This document shows, in pieces, positions 1-6,229 of a DNA stretch of 9,572 nucleotides. The notes under the pieces are model-generated. The model had not been told where the DNA came from. It ran no database searches and worked only from the letters and a program-made list of their open reading frames with translations. Position 1 is the first letter of the stretch. Every line of letters begins with the position of its first letter. Source of the DNA: Candidatus Methanophagales archaeon (lineage in GTDB: Archaea; Halobacteriota; Syntropharchaeia; Alkanophagales; Methanospirareceae); NCBI GenBank assembly GCA_021159475.1, contig JAGGRS010000213.1:1-9572 (forward strand), given 5' to 3'. Position numbers and translations under genes: made by a program.

Positions 1-30
1 CATCACCGATATGCAGGAGTATACCATTCG

Positions 31-55
31 CTATAAAAACTTTTCGGTTTTTTGC
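31..55 (-). promoter_or_regulatory. Divergent promoter for a gene off the left edge
   Basis: Read on the minus strand this holds a six-A tract, then CCGAAAA (BRE-like), then GTTTTTATAG (TATA box). A start about 26 bases downstream falls near position 9. A CAT at 1-3 gives a minus-strand ATG directly preceded by GGTG, so a leftward gene with a roughly 7-base leader probably begins at the window edge. The same composite motif occurs at 1534-1559 and 6833-6856. The gene itself cannot be seen; a transporter controlled by the adjacent ModE-like regulator is one possibility from context only. Confidence 0.45.
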
Positions 56-62
56 TCGCTCA

Positions 63-80
63 TCGAAAAGCACTTAAAGA
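63..80 (+). promoter_or_regulatory. Promoter of the ModE-like regulator gene
   Basis: TCGAAAAG followed by CACTTAAAG fits a BRE plus TATA box. The TATA element at 73-79 lies within a small inverted repeat (CACT at 71-74, AGTG at 80-83), which could act as an operator. The predicted transcription start near 101-103 would leave a leader of only a few bases before the GTG at 107. A second TATA-like string (TATATAAG at 91-98) lies too close to the start codon to be the promoter with normal archaeal spacing. Confidence 0.4.
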
Positions 81-106
81 GTGGGATGAATATATAAGAA
101 ATAGAG

Positions 107-661
107 GTGAAGAGAAAATACGAATCGGGGCATAAGCAGTGGATAGAGTTCAAGGGGCGAGCGATATTGGGTGAAGGGCGAGCACAGTTGCTTGCGGAGA
201 TTCGTAACTCCTCTTCTATATTAAAAGCGGCGGAGAAGCTTTCCATTCCTTATCGAACGGCGTGGGAACACCTCAAACGAATTGAGGATGCAATAGGCAG
301 TCCTGTTGTGAGCACACACAGGGGTGGTCCAAAGGGCGGTGGTGGCACGAGATTAACGGCTGAGGGTGAGGAGATTTTACGTGAATATGAACGTTATAAA
401 CGGTATTTGAATAGCGTGGCGCGGGATGAAATAGGTTGGGAGGCGGTTTTTACGAAGATAAGTGCGAGGAATCGGATTAAAGGAGTTGTAAAAAGTGTGG
501 AGAAAGGCGAAATCGCATCCACCGTGCGAATAGAAGTTGCTGCGCCAGCCGTTATAACGGCGGTGATAACGAAAGAAGCGGCGGAAGAACTCGAATTGAA
601 AGAGGGCGATAAAGTGGAGGCGGTGATAAAGGCGACTGAGGTACTGGTGTCAAAGGAATAA
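107..661 (+). CDS. ModE-like HTH regulator with C-terminal Mop (TOBE) domain
   Basis: This 184-residue cytoplasmic protein is a probable oxyanion-responsive transcription regulator. Residues about 18-102 form a ModE/LysR-type winged helix: FKGRAILGEGRAQLLAEI opens the domain, SIPYRTAWEHLKRIE is the recognition helix, and GGPKGGGGTRLTAEGEEIL is the glycine-rich wing typical of ModE. Residues about 118-184 are one Mop domain, with SARNRIKGVV, SVEKGEI, ITAVITKEA and VEAVIKATEVLV in the expected order; Mop domains bind molybdate or tungstate. E. coli ModE carries two Mop units, whereas one unit is common in archaea. GTG at 107 is chosen because no other start lies between the upstream stops and the conserved domain. 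Targets are probably molybdate or tungstate transport or molybdo/tungsto-enzyme genes, perhaps the gene leaving the left edge; none is visible here. The ligand, molybdate or tungstate, cannot be decided from sequence. Confidence 0.9.
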   Translation: MKRKYESGHKQWIEFKGRAILGEGRAQLLAEIRNSSSILKAAEKLSIPYRTAWEHLKRIEDAIGSPVVSTHRGGPKGGGGTRLTAEGEEILREYERYKRYLNSVARDEIGWEAVFTKISARNRIKGVVKSVEKGEIASTVRIEVAAPAVITAVITKEAAEELELKEGDKVEAVIKATEVLVSKE

Positions 662-766
662 ATTGCAAGTGGAGCAACGAGGGACGAAGTTGAACGAATT
701 TTACAATCCATCCCCCCAGCCGATAAGAGGGAGTTTGTTTACGTCTTTCAATTAAAGAGGAAATAA
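662..766 (+). other. In-frame open tail after the ModE-like stop codon
   Basis: Directly after the TAA of the regulator the same frame stays open for 34 codons to a TAA at 764-766. The translation includes TRDEVERILQSIPPADKR and then FVYVFQLKRK, which has an amphipathic, protein-like composition with no low-complexity bias. It has no ATG or GTG of its own in this frame. It could be a lost C-terminal extension, a fragment of an older gene, or chance. I do not recognise it. The rest of the gap to 802 holds only the U-rich terminator of the facing gene. Confidence 0.25.
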
Positions 767-776
767 AACAAAAATG
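755..776 (-). terminator. U-rich terminator of the hexaheme-type cytochrome gene
   Basis: On the minus strand, 27 to 48 bases past the stop at 803, the sequence becomes T-rich (CATTTTTGTTTTATTTCC). Oligo-U tracts without a strong hairpin are the usual archaeal intrinsic terminator. It also lies where transcription from the convergent regulator gene would meet it. Confidence 0.35.
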
Positions 777-802
777 CCTGAGTTGGGCTAATTCTTCATC
801 TT

Positions 803-1456
803 TCACACTGTTTTGAATTTGAATATAAGTTCCGTCAGCGCTTTCAATATATTGGAGATGGTGGGATAACTTATTTCTTCCCTCTTCTTCTCCACCGGTA
901 CCCCCTCCTTTAGTTGATAGCCCTCCTCTTTATATTTTATCCCGAACGAGCCATGGCAGACGACGCATAAATCGCCAGTTTTATTACCGTGAACGGAATG
1001 AGCGTCACCGGGATGGCAGGAATCGCAATTTCTCTTCTCCGGTATTGTTACATTCTCCCTTTCGCCATGGCATGCCTGGCAATCCACACTCACGTGGACA
1101 CGATGGATTCCTTTAGAGGTAATCTCTCCCGTAGCTATTCCGGTTCCTACGTGACAATCAATACAGACCTTAACGCCGTGTGCCTTCTTCCTGATTTCTT
1201 CACGGTCTATCTTCCCACCGGTGGTGTATGCTTTACCGTGACATTGGCATGACCCGAGCTTTGCGCGCAGTGTATCCTCGGAAAGAAGCGAGACGTGGCA
1301 CTGAACGCACTCAGGCGCGGGATGCCATCCCCCGGATAAGAATCCAGCGGTATTTGGTGGTATCACCTCTTTATCCCTCCCCCCTTCGCATATCCCAATG
1401 GTTGCGGTCGCAATGAGGCTCGCCATCGCGAACAATGCAAATAGCTTTAATTTCAT
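803..1456 (-). CDS. Exported multiheme cytochrome c (five CxxCH plus one CXCH)
   Basis: This 217-residue protein has an N-terminal signal peptide (lysines at 2 and 4, hydrophobic to about residue 22) and is predicted to act outside the membrane as an electron carrier. Canonical heme sites are CVQCH (50-54), CIDCH (98-102), CQACH (126-130), CDSCH (144-148) and CVVCH (164-168). Between the first two is C70-Q-C72-H73, one residue short of CxxCH. Six further histidines (45, 93, 118, 121, 153, 156) are available as distal ligands, matching six sites. The stretch from C126 with CHGEREN and IPEK resembles the cytochrome at 6230-6802 (CHGSREN, IPAK), so the two are probably related. After the last heme a lysine-rich tail of about 50 residues has no recognised domain. 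The ATG at 1456 gives a complete signal peptide; GGAG abuts it with no spacer. It is divergent from the surface-protein operon. The exact partner and redox role are unknown. Confidence 0.88.
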   Translation of the reverse strand: MKLKLFALFAMASLIATATIGICEGGRDKEVIPPNTAGFLSGGWHPAPECVQCHVSLLSEDTLRAKLGSCQCHGKAYTTGGKIDREEIRKKAHGVKVCIDCHVGTGIATGEITSKGIHRVHVSVDCQACHGERENVTIPEKRNCDSCHPGDAHSVHGNKTGDLCVVCHGSFGIKYKEEGYQLKEGVPVEKKREEISYPTISNILKALTELIFKFKTV

Positions 1457-1488
1457 CTCCTTATTTTATTCATTATTGGGTCTCAAGA

Positions 1489-1500
1489 TTTATTAAAATA
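1489..1500 (-). promoter_or_regulatory. TATA box for the cytochrome at 803-1456
   Basis: The minus strand reads TATTTTAATAAA. A start about 26 bases downstream would lie near 1468, leaving a leader of about 12 bases before the ATG at 1456. No CGAAAA element precedes it, so it differs from the shared promoter motif at 31-55, 1534-1559 and 6833-6856. Confidence 0.4.
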
Positions 1501-1533
1501 TCATTCACATTTTGCCATCAATTGATGCTACCC

Positions 1534-1559
1534 TGAAAAAAGCGAAAAACTCTTATATG
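1534..1559 (+). promoter_or_regulatory. Distal promoter of the surface-protein operon (A6/CGAAAA/TATA motif)
   Basis: A six-A tract (1536-1541) is followed by GCGAAAAAC and CTTATATG. This matches, element by element, the minus-strand motifs at 31-55 and 6833-6856. The predicted transcription start is near 1581, which would give the operon an unusually long leader of about 135 bases, in contrast to leaders of about 10 bases at the other two copies. Confidence 0.45.
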
Positions 1560-1579
1560 TATGTTTCATATTTAACACT

Positions 1580-1715
1580 TGAATATATCCCATATATATT
1601 CCGAACAGCGGGTGGTTCCGAACCAAAAATTAGCGAAATACCGAAAATCCGCAAACTTTTCCCATTCGTGAGCGGGAGTTTCGGATACTGTATATAAAAG
1701 GAGAGGGTAGAGGAG
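1580..1715 (+). promoter_or_regulatory. Structured leader upstream of the surface-protein operon
   Basis: This segment holds the direct repeat TTCCGAAC (1599-1606 and 1617-1624) and a hairpin. In the hairpin ATCCG (1647-1651) pairs with CGGAT (1682-1686), AAACT (1653-1657) with AGTTT (1677-1681), and CCC (1661-1663) with GGG (1674-1676), leaving a 10-base loop, one single-base bulge and one TTT bulge. Immediately after is TATATAAAAG (1691-1700) and then AGAGGAG abutting the ATG. The hairpin could be a cis-acting RNA or an attenuator. Short reading frames cross it, but none has a convincing start. Folding is by eye. Confidence 0.35.
1691..1700 (+). promoter_or_regulatory. Proximal TATA-like box before the OB-fold gene
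   Basis: TATATAAAAG is an excellent TATA match, but its centre lies only about 21 bases before the ATG at 1716. Normal archaeal spacing would place transcription start at or just inside the start codon, so it would have to yield a leaderless transcript. It lacks the CGAAAA element of the distal promoter. It may be an alternative promoter, or simply an A/T-rich single-stranded region next to the ribosome binding site. Confidence 0.3.
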
Positions 1716-2759
1716 ATGAAAGCGGTAATCGTGACCATCGTAATGGCAACTATATTTTTATCGGTCATGCCGGGCGGAGTTGTGGGAATGCGCATTTCCA
1801 GTATAGATGATGCATATATAGGCGAAGAGGTGACGATTACAGGTGTTATCGTAACCGTCTCCAGTAACGTTGAGACATGCAATATGCATACTTACGAGTC
1901 GGGAGACACGAGCATCCTGACAATAGACGATGGCTCGGGGACGATACAGGTCTGCAGTAGTGGCGACACGAGCCTCTTCCAAATGGGAGAACGTGTGGTA
2001 GTAAGTGGGATATACGCCGGTGGGGGAATAATTTATGCCACTAAATTGCGTTCTTATGCAGAGCATGGCTACAAGGATGTATCTGTTGCGGAGCTGAAAG
2101 CCTATTCGGAGTATTATTATGACCACTTCGTGCGTATAAAAGGGGAGGTGAAACGGATAGAACTCACGCCTGGGAAAACGAAATTGAAGATTGAAGATGG
2201 GACAGGAGCGATAGATGTGGAATATGGCGGTGAGATAGAGGATATAAGGATAAACGAGGAAGTAGTTGTCGAGGGTAAGTTTTACAGGAATATGATATAC
2301 GCGGTATCCGTGGAGTCGAAGGCGAGGGAAACCGCTCAGTCAAGTCCAGAGCGATCCGGGTCACCTTCGGCTGTCTCTTCAACTCCAAAGCCGCGGACCG
2401 AAACACCTGCTCCCACTCCCACAATAACACCAACATTAACACCAGCATTAACACCAACGCCTACTCCAACACCAACATCCGCACCCGCTGCGAATACCGG
2501 GCTATCACCCCCTTTACACCGTTTATTAATTTTCGCATCTGTAATCGCGCTGATAATTGTAATACTCATAGCCCTCAGGAAAAAGCGTTTTGAAGTCGGG
2601 TGGGAACTTCCAAAAACGATTTGCAAGAACACAGCAGGAAAAATAACAGGCTATTGGAGCAAGAGACAAAAACAGCGGGTAGCAAACGACGCTGGCTCTG
2701 ACTGCGTGGAAATCATAAACTCCGAGAATGTAACGATGGATGACATGGGAAAGGGGTAA
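1716..2759 (+). CDS. Membrane-anchored exported protein with two OB-fold domains
   Basis: This 347-residue protein is the first gene of the operon. An N-terminal signal segment (about 1-24) is followed by two OB-fold-like domains. The first spans about 31-111 (YIGEEVTITGVIV, LTIDDGSGTIQV, GERVVVSGIY) and the second about 122-200 (DHFVRIKGEVKRIE, LKIEDGTGAIDVEY, EEVVVEGKFY). The repeated IEDGTG/IDDGSG turn supports duplication. A Thr/Pro-rich linker (about 223-259) leads to a membrane helix (about 269-287, stop KKR) and a 60-residue cytoplasmic tail. C55 and C80 lie outside the membrane and could form a disulfide. The OB folds would therefore work at the cell surface or in the pseudoperiplasm; ligands of such domains range from nucleic acid to heme and metals, and none can be assigned. 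A ribosome binding site (GAGGAG) touches the ATG. The next gene starts 3 bases after the stop. CcmE, a heme chaperone, is also an OB fold, but its heme-binding motif is not evident here. Confidence 0.8.
   Translation: MKAVIVTIVMATIFLSVMPGGVVGMRISSIDDAYIGEEVTITGVIVTVSSNVETCNMHTYESGDTSILTIDDGSGTIQVCSSGDTSLFQMGERVVVSGIYAGGGIIYATKLRSYAEHGYKDVSVAELKAYSEYYYDHFVRIKGEVKRIELTPGKTKLKIEDGTGAIDVEYGGEIEDIRINEEVVVEGKFYRNMIYAVSVESKARETAQSSPERSGSPSAVSSTPKPRTETPAPTPTITPTLTPALTPTPTPTPTSAPAANTGLSPPLHRLLIFASVIALIIVILIALRKKRFEVGWELPKTICKNTAGKITGYWSKRQKQRVANDAGSDCVEIINSENVTMDDMGKG
2423..2458 (+). repeat. 12-bp tandem repeat coding for the Thr/Pro linker
   Basis: Three 12-base units occur in a row: AATAACACCAAC, ATTAACACCAGC and ATTAACACCAAC. 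They code for part of the extracellular Thr/Pro linker between the OB folds and the membrane helix. Being a multiple of three, the unit can gain or lose copies and alter linker length without breaking the frame. Confidence 0.8.
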
Positions 2760-2762
2760 AAG

Positions 2763-5012
2763 ATGGGCAAAAAGGGAATAATATCTGCCAGTATGGTTGT
2801 ATTCGCAGTTTTGATTTCATTGGTTGTCCTATCAGGCGTTGCGAATGCGGGTGTAAGCCCGGATGTGGGGCGCTCTATCGGAGATAATGGCGTTGCTATC
2901 ATCGGAGAGACAAATCTGCACTTTGTCAATGCATCCGGAGTGCCAATACCAAAGGGTACAATAGAGGCGACCTGGGAGGGTGGACCCATCATACCTTTTG
3001 AAGGACGCTTTGATTCTCGCTATGCACAGCAGTATGAGGGGCTGGTTGCCGGAGGATATAGAGTTAGAAGCGAAGATGGTGCACTTACTACAAATATAAC
3101 TTTCTCCTCACCCACTTTAACCATCAATAAAATTATTGTAAGAGGGAGAGAATACACAAAAGTAGTAAAAGGGGAAAATATAACCTTTGTTATATCAACA
3201 AACCTTTGGATTATCAATTCGTCAACCAATATCTCCTTTAAACTCGTCAATCCGAGAGGTGTGCCCATACTGATTGAGAACGTTCCTCTCGTTAACGGAA
3301 CCAACAGAACAACGATAAATACCGCACAACTGGATACTGGCGAATATAAAATCAGCATAAAAAGCGACCCCGCTACAAATAACGGACTTGATACAGAAGG
3401 CGCATCAAAAACATTCAGCGTAGAGAAGAGAAGCATTACAATAGAAGCGGATGTAGAGAAGCAGGCGGTTAATAAGGATGTAATCTTCAACATTTCAACT
3501 ACTTACGGATTCACAAATTTCAGTCTGAACGTGACGAGGGGTGCAGAGGCGAATGTGGAGTTTGCGGAGTTTGTATATGAGCAAGGTGCTATAAAAAGGA
3601 AGAGTCTTGGACATCATATCGCCGGACGAACTGATGAGGATGGCAATTACAGGGCGATAGCGTATTTCACAGAGCCGGGCATCTATGAGATCAGCGCAAC
3701 CGACACCGATGCTGATATCGAATCAGCGGAGACTGTGGAAATAGAGGAGTTCCGGGCAACCGTCAGTGTTGATAAAACGAAGTATTATGTAGGAGAACCT
3801 GTTATTATCAACGGTTCCGCAAACTCGGGCGATAACATAACGGTGAAGGTGGATGACGAGGTAATTAAGACAGATGCGGAAGTTGAAGGGTTCAATTGCA
3901 CATGGCGAACCGCCGGATACCAACCCGACTCGTATGAGATAGGGATATGGGTATTGCCACACTCAAACCCGGATAGCGACCCGCCGGATGCATCCGTGAC
4001 CGTATTGCTAATGCAGGGGGGTTTGAGCGCAACGCTGAACAAAAAAGTTGTCGCCCTCGGCGATGAGTTTGAGATAAAAGGCGACGCTCCCGGCGGTGGC
4101 AGAGTGGACATCCTGACAATCAGTCCGAAGGGAGGGAGTGGACATGGATTATCCTCCGTAGATACTGTATCCCGCGCTCCGGGGCTCACGCACTCAATCT
4201 GTTCGCCAGACTCAGATGGTGGTTTTAAAGATAAAATAAGGGTTGACGATGATGCCGACACCGGGACATATTTGATAGCGGTGCTCAGTTATGGACGGGA
4301 CGGGGTATGGGGGACATCGGGCAGTAAAAACCTGACAGCCGTCCTGAGCAATTATTCAGGTTCGCTCGCTGTAAAGACGCAGGAACAAATCATAGCGATA
4401 TTAAAGGATAGAACGATTAATGCGGCGGGCAGTGACGACCTGTTATGCATAAACGCGATAAAGGTGGAGAATCCCGAGGTAAGACTTAACGATATAGAAG
4501 ACGTGCTGCTCGGTGATAATATCGTGGTCAGTGGTTATACGAACAGGGCTGAGGGTTCTACAATCGTAATCACGGTGGAAGGACCGGTGGAATTGAAGCC
4601 GAAGCTCGCTTTCGTGGAGAAAGATGGCACTTTTAACGTCTCGTTCAGCACTGTCTCTGCAAGACCGGGCGAATATACGGTGACCGCATCCGATGGAAAG
4701 GGATACTACGATACGAAGACGGTGAACATTATCACGGCGACAACGCCACCGCTCAGCATCAAGAACTCAAGTGGCAATTCATCTACGCATTCACCTGCAC
4801 TTGCACCTGCCACTGCCACTGCCACTGCCACTTCGTCTCAATCGCAAGAAGCAGTAAAGGAGGATGGTGCAAGTGCGGATCCAGCGCTGTCGTCGAGGAC
4901 ACAGGTAGAGGCAAAGGTAGAGGCACAGCCGGGCTTTGAGCTAATATTTGCTTTTGCTGCTCTCGGACTGGCGATGGTAGTTTGGTCAAGGTTAAAGAAG
5001 CGAAAGAAGTAA
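2763..5012 (+). CDS. Large S-layer-like surface glycoprotein with PGF-CTERM sorting signal
   Basis: This 749-residue exported protein starts with a signal peptide (about 1-29, ending VANA). The region after it (about 40-105, including GVAIIGETNLHF) resembles the N-terminal domain of DUF3821-type surface proteins of methanogen relatives. Beta-rich repeats of Ig or big type fill 110-655; YYVGEPVIINGSANSGDNI, LGDEFEIKGDAPGGGRVDI and LGDNIVVSGYTNRAEGSTI are recurring openings of such units. I count 18 N-x-S/T sequons, consistent with heavy N-glycosylation. A Ser/Thr/Ala linker (about 660-720) leads to PGFELIFAFAALGLAMVVW and a RLKKRKK tail: motif, helix, basic cluster, the tripartite pattern cut by archaeosortase A and lipid-anchored. 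AAGGGG at 2751-2756 sits six bases before the ATG, overlapping the end of the upstream gene, which indicates translational coupling. It is likely a structural envelope or adhesion protein. No catalytic site is visible, and S-layer identity is inference. Confidence 0.82.
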   Translation: MGKKGIISASMVVFAVLISLVVLSGVANAGVSPDVGRSIGDNGVAIIGETNLHFVNASGVPIPKGTIEATWEGGPIIPFEGRFDSRYAQQYEGLVAGGYRVRSEDGALTTNITFSSPTLTINKIIVRGREYTKVVKGENITFVISTNLWIINSSTNISFKLVNPRGVPILIENVPLVNGTNRTTINTAQLDTGEYKISIKSDPATNNGLDTEGASKTFSVEKRSITIEADVEKQAVNKDVIFNISTTYGFTNFSLNVTRGAEANVEFAEFVYEQGAIKRKSLGHHIAGRTDEDGNYRAIAYFTEPGIYEISATDTDADIESAETVEIEEFRATVSVDKTKYYVGEPVIINGSANSGDNITVKVDDEVIKTDAEVEGFNCTWRTAGYQPDSYEIGIWVLPHSNPDSDPPDASVTVLLMQGGLSATLNKKVVALGDEFEIKGDAPGGGRVDILTISPKGGSGHGLSSVDTVSRAPGLTHSICSPDSDGGFKDKIRVDDDADTGTYLIAVLSYGRDGVWGTSGSKNLTAVLSNYSGSLAVKTQEQIIAILKDRTINAAGSDDLLCINAIKVENPEVRLNDIEDVLLGDNIVVSGYTNRAEGSTIVITVEGPVELKPKLAFVEKDGTFNVSFSTVSARPGEYTVTASDGKGYYDTKTVNIITATTPPLSIKNSSGNSSTHSPALAPATATATATSSQSQEAVKEDGASADPALSSRTQVEAKVEAQPGFELIFAFAALGLAMVVWSRLKKRKK
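4808..4831 (+). repeat. Hexanucleotide tandem repeat (TGCCAC)x4
   Basis: Four perfect TGCCAC units encode an alternating Ala-Thr run (residues about 683-690) in the linker before the PGF-CTERM segment of the large surface protein. The unit keeps frame when its copy number changes, so linker length can vary between strains. Confidence 0.85.
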
Positions 5013-5015
5013 AGA

Positions 5016-6137
5016 GTGAAAAAAATGAGAGTATGGAAAAGGAAGGGACCTGCAACCGCCCTCTTATTGTTACTATTCCTGTTATTATACTTTTCAGCAG
5101 TTACTACGGTGGCAAGTGCGGTAAATGCGGCGGTGGTTTCAGAGGTAAAGGGTTTAGGGGATTACGTGCCACGGAATCACAGTTTCACGCACGGTGACAC
5201 GCTGAAGGTATATGTGGAGATGCGAGGTGTAAATCATTATGGATTTGTATCAGTTGATTTCTATTTCGTCATAGAAGACCCGAAGGGGCACGTGGTCGCG
5301 ATGGACACAAAGAAAGTGGAACGCAATAATTATCGTGCCTGGGATGATTATGTGGAATACACGAAGAAAATCCCGGATTGGTGGCTGTATGGTAAATACA
5401 AACTCGGGATATATGCATACGACCGCGTGGACGATACGAAGACGAGGGAAGCGATAGAAAAGATAGAAAGTGGGGATTCTATCGAGGAACAGATAGAGAG
5501 TGGTAAACTCGCATCGGCTAAAGTGGTAACAAAATCCCTCGCCAGTTCGAGAAAGGAGGAAAGGAGCATCGTATTCTTCGTGCACCCGAAAGGTGTGATA
5601 GAAAAAGAGAAACCGCCGGAGATAACGATAAGACCGAGCCCGGAGGAGGTAAAACGCCCGATTTTTACCGTGACCGATGTCAGTATAGACAGATTTAAGG
5701 TAATGCCAGGCGAGCCTGTATCAATATCGGTAGCGGTAAAAAATACAGGGATAAGGGGGACAGATAAGGTCACGGTGGTAATAAACGGAGAAAAAGAAGC
5801 TGAAGAAACGGTCACTCTTGGGCACATGGAATCAAAAACGCTTGTTTTTCATGTGAAGAGGGACCTGCCCGGTACTTATAAGGTTACAATTCCCGGCACG
5901 GGCATAGTAAGATTATTCTTCGTTGAAGAGAGCGAAAGCTACGGAGAAGAAGGAACGGGAGCAAAAACAGGGAGTTTTACAGCCACATCATCAACGCCAG
6001 CACCAAAGATGTCCGCATCCGGGACAGGGATGTTATCGGTCTTAACTTTACCGATTCACATTTTTGACGTCGGCATCGCTTTTATTGCAATACTCACAAT
6101 CATAATCCTGCTCCGCTTTAATTTCTACCGCGGTTAG
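5016..6137 (+). CDS. Exported CARDB-like surface protein with C-terminal membrane helix
   Basis: This 373-residue protein is the last gene of the operon and starts 3 bases after the preceding stop. The first codon is GTG at 5016; an in-frame ATG at 5025 (MRVWKRKG) is equally possible and keeps the signal peptide (basic N terminus, hydrophobic 15-34, VASA). The first domain (about 38-190) is rich in aromatic residues (DFYFVIEDPKGHVV, WDDYVEYTKKIPDWWLYGKY) and looks like a beta-sandwich. The second (about 217-303; FTVTDVSIDRFKVMPGEPVS, VAVKNTG, LPGTYKVTI) fits a CARDB-type cell-adhesion-related fold. A short charged stretch and a Ser/Thr linker precede a terminal helix (about 347-367) ending in RFNFYRG. 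Unlike its neighbour it has no PGF motif, so it is probably anchored by the helix itself. No catalytic residues are evident. A structural or binding role with the two upstream surface proteins is the best inference. Confidence 0.8.
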   Translation: MKKMRVWKRKGPATALLLLLFLLLYFSAVTTVASAVNAAVVSEVKGLGDYVPRNHSFTHGDTLKVYVEMRGVNHYGFVSVDFYFVIEDPKGHVVAMDTKKVERNNYRAWDDYVEYTKKIPDWWLYGKYKLGIYAYDRVDDTKTREAIEKIESGDSIEEQIESGKLASAKVVTKSLASSRKEERSIVFFVHPKGVIEKEKPPEITIRPSPEEVKRPIFTVTDVSIDRFKVMPGEPVSISVAVKNTGIRGTDKVTVVINGEKEAEETVTLGHMESKTLVFHVKRDLPGTYKVTIPGTGIVRLFFVEESESYGEEGTGAKTGSFTATSSTPAPKMSASGTGMLSVLTLPIHIFDVGIAFIAILTIIILLRFNFYRG

Positions 6138-6160
6138 CTCCTCAGTCCCGTTGCTCATTA

Positions 6161-6225
6161 GCCTTGCCCACCACTCTTTATCTTAAAGGTTAAAGGGGTA
6201 GATAATAAAAAAGAGAGGGCAGGGC
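6161..6225. terminator. Imperfect hairpin between convergent genes
   Basis: GCCTTGCCC (6161-6169) pairs with GGGCAGGGC (6217-6225) with one G-T wobble, and CTCTTTATC (6174-6182) can pair with the GATAA and AAGAG ends of 6201-6215 around an A-rich bulge. The structure sits between the stop of the surface operon (6137) and the stop of the facing cytochrome (6230), so it could end or protect both transcripts. A short T run (6227-6231) follows on the + side. The fold is by eye and the loop is large (18 bases). Confidence 0.35.
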
Positions 6226-6229
6226 TGTT

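Noticed and set aside
1512..1697. Possible 61-residue or shorter ORF on the + strand in the divergent promoter region
   Set aside because: It begins with TTG, spans the promoter and hairpin, and shows no recognisable domain. The open frame is explained by the structured leader. A 30-codon frame starting at TTG 1579 has the same problem.
1878..2072. CcmE-type heme chaperone assignment for the OB-fold protein because of neighbouring cytochromes
   Set aside because: The C-terminal HxxxY/CxxxY heme motif of CcmE is not found at the end of either OB domain, and the protein has two OB folds plus a C-terminal anchor, unlike CcmE with its N-terminal anchor.
2336..2632. Minus-strand ORF with long GVGVGVG run
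   Set aside because: It is the antisense of the Thr/Pro linker of the OB-fold protein; low complexity and no start signals.
4982..5197. Cysteine/glycine-rich 71-residue ORF (GGKCGKCGGGFRGKG)
   Set aside because: It lies in another frame fully over the end of the large surface protein and the signal peptide of the next gene, whose own frames have clear domain structure; the CxxC is coincidental.
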